DNA from: Acorus gramineus | Lineage: Eukaryota; Streptophyta; Magnoliopsida; Acorales; Acoraceae | NCBI GenBank assembly: GCA_030737835.1 | Contig: CM060855.1 | Span: forward strand, 18,488,378-18,552,377 | Reading direction: 5' to 3' | DNA: 64,000 nucleotides | In this document: positions 11,605 to 20,942 of the stretch, piece by piece | Layout: every line of letters starts with the position of its first letter | How positions within the stretch are numbered: the first letter of the stretch is position 1 | Notes under the pieces: generated by a model | The model's database searches: none | Seen by the model: only the letters and a program-made list of their open reading frames with translations | What the model was told of the DNA's origin: nothing | Program-made: the position numbers and the translations under genes

Positions 11605-12351
11605 TGATGGAATTTGATGGTTGAAGTAGAATTGGAGATGTGGTTTTGTGTTTGTGATACTTTAATATAAAATGTGAGAAAATAATGGCAGTTGATTTAT
11701 AAGAGGTGATGACATGATTTGACAGTGAGTCCATATATTCTTTTGGGTTGAATAACCAGGATTTTATATTAGGGGGGCTGACATGAACTCGAAATGTAAT
11801 AAAAAATTTTAAATTTCATATAAACCAATCGAGTTTATAATTCATTTCTAGTAAATTTTGTCATAGATATGCAAAAAAACAAAAATAGACAAAACATTTT
11901 TTTTTTTTCTTCAGAAAATACATTTTTGAATCTGTATTTACTATTTTTTAGAGAGTATAAATCATCTATTATCGAATCTGAGTCGATATTTTCAGCAAAA
12001 AATATTTCAATCTAAACAATCATAGAATTCACAAGAAAAAAGTGTTGTTTTGACAAGTTTCTTAATTGAAAAAAAATATATAATTGATGCCAATATATCA
12101 AGGCTGGTGAAGATACAATAAATAAGTCATTTTACCAAATATTTGAAAATTTTAAAACCATATTTTTTTACAAGAAATCTGAAACCCATGACAAAATTGG
12201 TAGCAAGGGAGAATTCTTTTCTCATCTTGTGTCTATTGTATATTTGTATAAGAAATGTGTATCTCACCATATGATCAATAGAAATTGAGTTACGTCTCTT
12301 CAATGCAAGGTAAGTGATGGCTATGTATAATGGGCAAATAATGGTTGGATT

Positions 12352-13658
12352 CAGTGGCGGAGTCAGGATTTAGTTAAAGGGGGGGCTCGAGCATAAATGA
12401 AGAATGTGAAATCATCAATTTTTTTTTTACTTCAGATATTTCAAAACAACTGAATAAAAAAAAAAAAAAACAAATATAGATATACATTGTCCAAAAAGAT
12501 GATTAGAAAATGTCATTCATGAGTAGTTTCAAAGAAATGTTTCTACAACAGTACCCCTCGACGACTTTTCATATTATGGAAACGTTGCATGATATTTTCG
12601 GTATCAATGCTATCAAAAATATCATTTTCGATGTATGTTATCAAACAACCATTCATCTTCCATCCGATTGCTCATCCTATTCTTCATGATATGCATAGCA
12701 GAAAATGCTCTCTCAACTGTAGCCGTAGCAACTGGTAGTGTAAGTACCAATGTAATGAGTAAATAAACATGTGGATACACAATATTCTTTTTCATCTCAA
12801 CCATCTTCATAGCTAGATCACTAATCCCATTCACATGTGAAAATTCATTACTAGAGCGCATATAAGTTTTAAGTTGATTATCAAGAATCAATAGATTTTT
12901 TTCAGAAAATTCAATGGGACAAAATTCTGTAAGATGGATTAATTTTTGCCTATCGAAAGATGAGAAAGAATAATTGGGGCACAAAGATGATCACGTTTTT
13001 CTTTTAACAAATGAGGATCTATCTCAATAAAAGATCATTAGAGCTTTAACTAACCCATATGGATTCTAAAAAAAAATGACTGTTGCATCATCTTGAAACT
13101 TAAAAAAAAAAACCCTTTCAAGAAAATTAGCACAAATATACTCACCAAGCAATCCTCATACAATAACAACAAAACAAGCAAAAATAATAGATACCCAAAT
13201 AATATTTCAACCCCAAAAATAAAGAAAACACAAAACAAAATAAACATTAATGGAATCACAACTTTCAACATCAAAGAACCCAAAAAAAATTTCATCTTTG
13301 TCAACCCCCAATCACCCATGCCTCACTTAGAAGCAAACAACTGTGACATGCAAAGGAACGAGAAAATAAAGAGTTAAAAAAGAATAAATGGGGTCTCCTC
13401 TAAATGGGTTGAGTTGTGGTTTTGTGGGACCTCTGTTTAAATATGAACAGCGGAGGATTTAGGACATGGGACCCCTCCCTCTCTTTTTTATAACATATTC
13501 CTATATTGCCCCCACTAAAATATATATAGTATTGTTTTGTTCCAGATTTTTTCATTTTCCCAAACACACACATTATTACATTAGTACCTTAAGTTTTTTT
13601 TTTTAAAATTTAAGCAGGGGCTTGAGCCCCCCCTTGCCCCTTAACGCCACCGCTCTTG
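12352..13658. mobile_element. Inner hAT element, internally deleted (1.3 kb)
   Basis: The left terminus is CAGTGGCGGAGTCAGG. The right terminus in reverse is CAAGAGCGGTGGCGTTAAGG. Subterminally both ends carry GGGGGGGCTC. The flanks GTTGGATT (12344-12351) and GCTGGATT (13659-13666) match at 7 of 8 positions, as expected for an aged hAT 8-bp target-site duplication. A transposase C-terminal fragment lies inside. The rest of the transposase is missing, so the element is not autonomous. Confidence 0.75.
12622..12984 (-). pseudogene. hAT transposase C-terminal fragment
   Basis: About 120 residues without a proper start. They end in a hAT-family dimerisation region with the hallmark ATVERAFSAMHIMKNRMSNR (typical pattern: ERxFSxxxxIKxxxRxxM). 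This corresponds to the C-terminal dimerisation domain of the TTF-type zinc-finger/hAT transposases common in plants. The BED/TTF zinc finger and the DDE catalytic core are absent, so it is a relic within the 1.3-kb hAT element. Confidence 0.8.
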
Positions 13659-14022
13659 GCTGGATTAATTACCCTATACAAGGCAATAATCAACCATGTA
13701 GTCATGTACAAGTTGGTGTGATAGAGGATAATCAGTAATCATTAGAGGTAGTAATTAGGAGTAATTATGGATGAATAATGGTGAGAATAATCACAACTGT
13801 TACCTAAGTTTTTTTAAAAAAATTTGGGGGGGGGGGGGCGCTATGCTAAGCCGAGCTGTGTAGCTCCGCCCTTTATTCCAGCGGTTGGCTAGAATCATAT
13901 ACTATTTTAAATCAATTAATTCTAACATACAGATTCTCATTTATTTGATCCTTCCTAACACCCATTATGAGGCTATTCCATCTTATCCTCATTTATTTCA
14001 GCCCCTATTATGTATCAGAACA

Positions 14023-14270
14023 TGAGGTTAATTGGCAGAGAATATATGGAGAGAGGGGTATTATGGTAAAATCCCCGAACACCTCCCGCACGAAACGCGT
14101 GTTGACTTTGATTTTTTTATTACACGCGTCGACGACGACTCCAAACAAAACTTCGCTTTGGCCGCCTCGATTGACCTATTTACGAGATTGCCATCGTTTA
14201 GTACTCCTTCGTGTCTTCATCTCACATTTTCAAGTCCATCGCCATATAATTCAACTACTTTACACACACT
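14023..14270. repeat. Duplicated upstream block, copy B
   Basis: This is the partner of 9124-9610 and carries the same landmarks (GAGGGGTATTATGGTAAAAT, CTATTTACGAGATTGCCAT, CATTTTCAAGTCCATCG). It lacks the roughly 200-base segment present in copy A. Its continuation is interrupted by the MITE at 14271-14710, beyond which the shared CATTAAA..ACACG sequence resumes. Confidence 0.75.
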
Positions 14271-14710
14271 CAATCTCGTTTGGATACAAAATATGACTTA
14301 TTCTTGGGTATACAGTTATTCCGACATAAGTAAGTATAAATAAGGATAAATTAATTTTGTGTTTGGTTGTGTTTTAAATTATTCTCATTGGTTAACGTAA
14401 GAATAGATGTTTTGTTGTTTAGATAAAATGTGAATAAAGAATGGATAAGGATTTATAAAAGGTAAAAAAATGATGATAATTGATTTGACAGGTGATTTAT
14501 AAGAGGTGGTGACAGTTGATTTGACAGTGGACCCATATATTCTTTGGGTGGAATAACCTAGGATAACTTTTATTCTAGGGGTTGATTGGAATCCATATAA
14601 CACTTTATAACAGTTTATTCTAACATACTTTATCTGTGGTTATCTGGACTTTTCAAACACAACAAAATTTCTATCCGGAGTTATCCAGGGGTTTATTCTC
14701 ATTCCAAACA
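14271..14710. mobile_element. MITE, copy C (~440 bp), with empty-site support
   Basis: Left end ATCTCGTTTGGATAC; right end in reverse GTCTATGTTTGGAATG. It is flanked by ACTCA on both sides. The paralogous block at 9601-9630 lacks the insertion (ACACACAGTGAGGGGGTTTC against ACACACACTCA[element]ACTCAGGGCG), which acts as an empty site. The internal sequence matches the other copies. It is non-coding, and its termini resemble Tourist/PIF types although the flanking repeat is not a TWA triplet. Confidence 0.75.
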
Positions 14711-14741
14711 TAGACTCAGGGCGTATCATTAAATACACGAG

Positions 14742-14774
<33 letters not shown>

Positions 14775-16921
14775 AAGCTTTTCTATATTGATTAGTTTAA
14801 CCAGGTATTAAGATTTTAAGGATAACTTATTCTAATTTTAAGATATTAAAAATTTATTAATTATAATTCCCCAGGACCCTCAATCAGACAATTAAAAAAT
14901 TGAACAGTGAGATATATATCTTTTTCTAATTTTAAATCCCCGAAATCAACATTCGAATTCCGACTCTTGTTATTTCCAGCATCTCTCTCTCCCTCACTCC
15001 CTTAAAAAAAAGTTTATTTGTGTTTCTCTCATATACATCTTTCTATCTCCTTGTATAATATTGTGAGCAACTCCTCTTTTAAATTTTTTTTATAATTTTC
15101 TCATTCCATTAAAATTTAATTTTTTAGTTATTTATTGAGCGTATATAATAATGTAGAAGATTTTTAATTTAAATTATTATATAATATTGTGTATTCATTT
15201 TGAAATATTTATAATTTAAAATAAAATATTCAAATAATCTAAATTTTTTTATAAAATATATAAGGCCCCCATTTTAAAAATTTACCTAGTGTCAGCCATA
15301 GATTCAATTATTAGGGTTGGTCTTGAAAGTGGGCATAAATGCTATCACATGGGGATAATTGTCCGCGGTTTATCTTCATTATTTTTTTATACCAATGGAA
15401 ATAATTTGTCATTCCACTCACTATCCTCGTAATTACTCTTTATCCAACCATTTATCCCCTTGTCAAACCAGTCCTATAGAATTATTACAAAGGCTCCGCC
15501 TGAAATCGGGTTTGAGAGTCAATTTTTCTTTAAAAGCTGGGTTTAAAATTGAGTTTGCAGGAAGCTGTCTCTCTATAGATAATGAAAAGCTAGATTTTGA
15601 ACATTTTTCTTACAAAATTGTGTCTGTAACTTTTAATTAAGCTTCATTGGAAACTAGTTTGGAAAACTCAATTTCTTGCAAACCCAAAAGCTTCACAAAC
15701 CCGTTTTTAAATTAGACCTAAAAAAGTTGATTTAAAGCGTTTGGAAATACATTTGAGTGGACTACTTTTTTAGAAAACAAAAAAGTGTAAACGTCATTTC
15801 AAATGACTCCAAAAAAAGCAAGTTTAATTAAAGAATTTGTTTCAATTTTTAGTAGAAAAATATGCTTTTTAAAATGCAAAGAAAATGAGCTCCTTGAAAT
15901 TATAGTTTGATTAAATTATTTTATAAAAATCATAATTTTCCAACGTGTTTCCAAACCTAGCCTATTAAAAAATTATCTTTTTTTTTTGTAATTTAAATAA
16001 ATTTTTATAAATCTATATGATTTGTTGTGTGGAATTTGTCAGATGACAGTATATATAATTTATTTTATGGGGAGCAAATCATGTTAGGAAATGCTAAAGA
16101 TTTTCAATGCGGATTCAAACATATTTTTACGTTCGGTTTTTCAAATTCCCCACCTCATTTTTTGGAGGATTCTATGTTGAAAGCGGATGATTTTCAAACT
16201 CACACAAATCCAAACATGTTTTCACGTTCAACTTTTCAAACTCTCCACCTTTTTTTGGAATAGTAAAAAAAAGGAAGATTTTCAAACACAGATCTAAACA
16301 CACTTTTACATTTAGCTTTTTAAACTCTCCACCTTTCCTTTATGATGTAAAAAAAAAATCTGACTAATAAAAGAACTACTAAAAACACATTTATCAATGG
16401 GGGAATTTAAAACTCTATATTTTAAAATCTCAACATCTCAATCCAGTATCCAACGTAATGTCTGTGAAGTAATCTTCTATTTCAATGCATGAACCACAAG
16501 ACAATTTTCATCTGACTTTAATTTGGTTCTGGTTTTTAATTCCAAGAATGCATAATCACTTTAAAGAGTATTATATATGTATATAAGAGTATTATATATA
16601 TGCTTGGAAAGACCAACATGCATTGGTTTTGTTAAAAACTTTTTAATGACTTATTTAATTTACAAATAGTATATCCCACATGTGATCCCTGTTTATCTAT
16701 GTATCAATATAAATATTCATGAAAAAAATTAATCCCTGTGAAATAAGAATTTAATAGAAAAGAAAAGATGTTCTAAGAAACCATTATGTGACACACAAAT
16801 CCCACTCTCACCGAGGGGTAATCATATCATACACATGAAATTTCTGGGAATCTAATTCTACCTTTCCTTTCATGACCAAGTCAATGCTTCTTTTTCTAGA
16901 AAAAAAAAATCATAGCCCAAC
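14711..16921. other. Spacer upstream of membrane-protein gene copy 2
   Basis: AT-rich, no gene recognised. It contains an (AT)n microsatellite near 14741-14771 and a diverged tandem repeat at 16100-16370. Confidence 0.5.
16100..16370. repeat. Diverged tandem repeat, three units of ~90 bp
   Basis: Three consecutive units each contain a GATTTTCAAACNCA-like start, AAACA(C/T)(A/G)TTTTYAC(G/A)TT and TTTTCAAACTCTCCACCTTT-like ends (around 16110, 16190 and 16276). The units differ at many positions, so the expansion is old. Confidence 0.5.
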
Positions 16922-17044
16922 TTGACCAACACAGAGTCCCCATTCACCAAAATTAATTCCCATATCCCCATACTTCAACCAGTTCTCAGACATCTAAAAA
17001 GGCCTCCCTTCCCCCCCATCTCCAAACTCCACAGCCAACAAAAT

Positions 17045-18010
17045 ATGGATAGAGAGCCAGAAGAGCTCCAATTCCTAGGCTTCTTTGGCATATGCAAAGA
17101 AGCCACAACCATCATAACATCCCTAAGGAGACTCTTCACCCAACTCACCCTCTCCCTCATCCTCCCCCTCTCCCTCATCTTCCTCATCCACATCCAAATC
17201 TCGAATCTGATCTTCTCGAAGATCGACAAAAACGAGACCGCTCTCGAGACAGCCCCAGACGGCAGCCCTGCCCAGGACCACCTCCTCTCTCGCCTCTCGT
17301 CCGAGTGGACCGCCTTCCTCCTCTTCAAACTCGCATACTTCATATGCCTCCTCATCCTCTCCCTCCTCTCCACCTCCGCTGTCGTCTACACCGTCGCTTG
17401 CGTCTACACCACCAAGGACACCACCTTCAAGAAGGTCATGAGTGTGGTCCCTAAAGTTTGGAAGAGGCTCATGGTCACCTTCCTATGGAACGCTGTCGTG
17501 GTCTTCGCCTATAATTCAATCGTATTCTTCCTTCTCATTCTCATTCTGTTCATCACTGGCCCTGGCACGCCAGGAGTTATAGTCCTGGTCGTCGTCGGGA
17601 TCCTGTACTTCTCCGGACTAATCTACATAACCGTCATATGGCGCCTCGCGGGCGTGGTTTCGGTGTTGGAGGACTCCTACGGCCTCCGCGCCATGAAAAA
17701 GAGCAAGGAATTGATCAAGGGGAAGACGCCAGTCGCGGCGCTCGTGTTCTTCCTCCTCAACGTCTCGTATTTCGGGGTACTCGTGTTGTTTGAGGGCGGG
17801 GGAGTGGTGGGGAAGGCGGCGGCGGTGGCGCTGCTTTCGGTGGTGATACTGATGTGGCTGGTGGTGGAGACTGTGATATATTTTGTGTGTAAGTCTTACC
17901 ACCATGAGAGCATAGACAGGTCTGCTTTGGCTGATCATTTGGAAGTGTATCTTGGGGAGTATGTGCCCCTCACAGCCAAGGATGTGCAGCTTGAGCAGTT
18001 CCATGTCTGA
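17045..18010 (+). CDS. Multi-pass membrane protein, tandem copy 2
   Basis: Single exon, 321 aa, about 90% identical by eye to copy 1 at 10633-11604. It has the same start, MDREPEELQFLGFFGICKEA, the same hydrophobic spans and the same EDSYGLRAMKKSKELIKGK element. It is two residues shorter in the loop after the third/fourth hydrophobic span (VFFLLILILFITGPGTPG against copy 1's longer version). The reading frame is open upstream to 16922, but that stretch is not conserved as coding in copy 1, so I start at 17045. Both copies keep open frames and conserved residues, which suggests that both are functional. Function: unknown plant membrane-protein family, as for copy 1. Upstream sequence is shared with copy 1 back to about 16905. 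Confidence 0.9.
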   Translation: MDREPEELQFLGFFGICKEATTIITSLRRLFTQLTLSLILPLSLIFLIHIQISNLIFSKIDKNETALETAPDGSPAQDHLLSRLSSEWTAFLLFKLAYFICLLILSLLSTSAVVYTVACVYTTKDTTFKKVMSVVPKVWKRLMVTFLWNAVVVFAYNSIVFFLLILILFITGPGTPGVIVLVVVGILYFSGLIYITVIWRLAGVVSVLEDSYGLRAMKKSKELIKGKTPVAALVFFLLNVSYFGVLVLFEGGGVVGKAAAVALLSVVILMWLVVETVIYFVCKSYHHESIDRSALADHLEVYLGEYVPLTAKDVQLEQFHV

Positions 18011-20942
18011 TGATGGAATTTGATGGTTTGGAGAGGTGGTTCTGTGTTTGTGATACTTGAATACATGTTTACTTTGTTGATACTTCGTTGGATATATTTT
18101 TTTTTGTTTTGAATATCATGTAATGGATTTCAATAGAGATGAGGATTGGGTTTGATTTTGGTTTTCACATGACACACCTCCAGACTTGCCATTTGAGTTT
18201 TTCTGTGACAGATAATATACAATCTTAACCTGACTAGATCTCATTATGTGTGATTAGTCTTTTATTGAAAATTGATTTATATGTTGAACATGTGAGATTC
18301 AGCACTAATTAGAGCTCATCTACTTCGAAACATATTTGGTAGAGGATTGTATATATTGGGCAGAGGATTGTATTGCAACATTTTTTTTTTTTTTTTTTTG
18401 GGGGGGGTAAGAAGATGTTTGTTAGGATTTTGCTCTCATTGAAAGTCATGTCAACCAGAAATAAACAATGCAACCAATGCAGATGTTGACATTTAGAAAT
18501 TGTGGACTGGAATAAGATAGAGAAATGTTGAATTCTTCAAAGATTGAATTGGAAAAGTTGGGTGGAGCAGGTAATAATAAGTATCACTCTTTAATTGGAT
18601 GGGTTTGGTGGGTATTTAAAGTGTTCTTAGACATTAGTAAACTCAAGTTTCACATATGTGGCTAATAAAATAGTCCTGTGTGTGCAAGTTTTGGTGGTCT
18701 TATATTGGAATAGCAATGCCGTATGTAAATCAGAATTGGACTGGATTCCAAGTCATCCAAAACCAACTCCCGGAATTGCAATTCCAATGGGTTCCAATTT
18801 CATCAGAGATCAAATTGATGATTTCCTAATTCAACAATAAGGGTCAAAATGTTGATTTTCTATTTGGGTTGTAATTTTTTTTTTTATAATTCAAGAGAGC
18901 ATTGATGAATATTTTATCTCCTACAAGGTGTGACATAGGGTTATTCACCCATCGTAACTATACCGGGATAGATAACAATCCATACTGAATAAACAAATTT
19001 TTGTTTGGTTGTCTTTTTTTATATTCGCCACTGTGTCAAAGTTAAGCAATTCTAAGCCCCTTGAAATTGTCACAAGGTATTTCAAACGAAATCAACCTAG
19101 ACACTAAGCCTGTCAATTATCAAAAAAAAAAAAAATCCAAATCCGATCCGTATCCAATAAATCATAAATATCCAATATTCGAAGATCTGGAGTACGGATA
19201 TAGATACCATTATATCCGATCTGAAAAACATCCGTATATATTGTTCATATTTGATATATATATTTGTATTATATATTGTTCATATTTGTTATCTTGTATG
19301 ATTAATCACAATCATGATATTATATATTACTATTAAATTTTCAATGTATGAAATTTAAAAGAGAAAATAAACCTTAAAATCTCAATTTTAATTTCACTTC
19401 TCTCTAATATATCATTTAATTATTCAATTTAATTTTAATATTTAACCATATCAATTAATATCCATATCTGATCCGTATCCGAAGAAATCCGAATCCAAAA
19501 ATCAATATTCGTATCCAAATTTGAAAATTAGGATATGAATATTAACATATCCATCAATCCAACCCACATCCATCCGATTGGCCAAGACACTTTTTCTTTT
19601 TCTTCTCTTACTTATCTAACCCTATCAGGGTGTGGAATAACTCAAGAATAAAGAAGAATAAGGAGGAATAAGTAAAAATGGATAGAGAACCAAAGAGGCT
19701 ATAAAATTTTGGTGTGTACATTGTGATTGTCAATCAGGCTTTGTTTTCTAAGACAATTTCCAGAGGTATCTACCATACAATAATAAATAAATCAACCTAG
19801 AAGTTTATTTTTATAATCACATGGGCTCTTTAGTTAGAGTCATGGATTTGCTCCCATAGATCTAAAGTTCAAATTTGCATGTCTTACTTTTTGGTGATTC
19901 TGTATCTTTTTTTGAACAAACCATAGACAATTGCCCTCAAATTTTATAAATCAAAGAAAATACCCAAAGGAAAATACAAGGTAAGACAATTCTGTGTGCA
20001 TTCTGGATTTCCCTTACTAAAATTGAGGTTTATTGTCACTAAAAAAAATTAAAGAGCATTCATTAGCCATCTACACTCATTGTAATAAGCTACATATATC
20101 TCTTTAAAAAAATTTACACATCTTATAAATAAATTCATATAATTCATAGGAGTATATACTTTGTTTTCACAAAATAAAATTACATACAGATGTACTATTT
20201 TTAAAAAAAAAATAAAGAAAGGGGGCCACCTGCATTTGAAACTGAAAACAGAGCTTGAGTAACATTTACATGCATACCCATTTTTATTTATATTTTTTTG
20301 GAGTTCAATGTATAACCTCTTCTTTTTTCTTTTTCTTTTTTTCCCTGTCACGGGTCTTAAGCAACCATGTTATTATCCTAAAAATAAAATCTTTCAAACT
20401 CTTCATCTAATTTTTCATTTTTAAAAAAAAATTTCTACAACCAAATATGGCCTGTGTTCTAATTTTTTCAAGTCCACCTGAAAGACCAAATTTAAATGCT
20501 CTCTGAGATATTCAATTTTATTTTTCCCATTTTGAAACCAATTTTTAGAAACAACTTTTTCATAAAACTGCTCTCAAACAACCTTTTTAGTAAAAACCAC
20601 TCTCTAACATATTTTATTAATTTTTTAACACGAAAAAAATGAAAATCTGAAATCAAAAGCTAAAACTTAAACCATTGGGAACCAATTATCAAACTGATTC
20701 TTGTTTCAGACAATGGATTTCGAATGGGGAAATGTAGATCAAGAAATTTCCATTGAAAACACACTTTCAGGGAGCCAGTGAATGACAGGATTGCAACATG
20801 TTCTCTGTAAACAAAATGTTTTCATACATCACTCATAGTTTAGGGAACAGTATTTACTTGGAACATAGAGTAACCAAGGTATATGTGTTCTGCATGATCT
20901 TATGGTGAAAGCTTAAAAGTCTATCTGTCATGGGAAATCTCA
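18011..20942. other. Intergenic region with simple repeats and a SINE-like unit
   Basis: No gene supported. It holds a T19-G8 run (18381-18407) and an array of ATCCGATCCGTATCC-like motifs on both strands (19135-19580) that looks like an old short-motif transposon remnant. A SINE-like unit lies at 19820-19900. The end near 20900 is probably the PEN-2 3' UTR. Confidence 0.5.
19820..19900 (+). mobile_element. tRNA-derived SINE-like head
   Basis: GGGCTCTTTAGTTAGAGT stands in for box A and AAGTTCAAATTTG for box B (consensus RGTTCRANNCY). They are followed by GTCTTACTTTTTGG. A similar tail (GTCATACTTTTTG) follows the box B-like motif of the minus-strand unit at 42590-42690, so both may belong to one SINE family. 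Degenerate. Confidence 0.45.

Larger units (their letters stand above)
11757..13880. mobile_element. Outer hAT-like insertion (diverged)
   Basis: The left boundary sequence CAGGATTTTATATTAGGGGG resembles the hAT terminus of the inner element (CAGGATTTAGTTAAAGGGGG). The right boundary, read in reverse, is GGGCGGAGCTACACAGCTC, another common hAT-type end. It holds a complete inner hAT element at 12352-13658. No convincing 8-bp target-site duplication was seen at the outer ends, so the borders are approximate and the left terminus may be truncated. Confidence 0.5.
11665..14022. mobile_element. MITE-like element, copy B, split by an insertion
   Basis: The left part, 11665-11756, contains TTGATTTATAAGAGGTGATG and CCATATATTCTTTTGGG. 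The right part, 13881-14022, resumes with GCGGTTGGCTAGAATC and ATCAATTAATTCTAACATAC. Uninterrupted copies in this window show these two parts contiguous. About 2.1 kb of other transposon DNA therefore separates them. The left end of the MITE is missing and joins directly to the 3' flank of gene copy 1. Confidence 0.65.

Noticed and set aside
13093-13377. 94-codon Lys/Asn-rich frame inside the hAT element
   Set aside because: Low-complexity AT-driven composition and no recognisable domain.
16922-17044. N-terminal extension of membrane-protein copy 2
   Set aside because: The frame is open, but the corresponding region upstream of copy 1 is not coding. The conserved family start is MDREPEEL at 17045.
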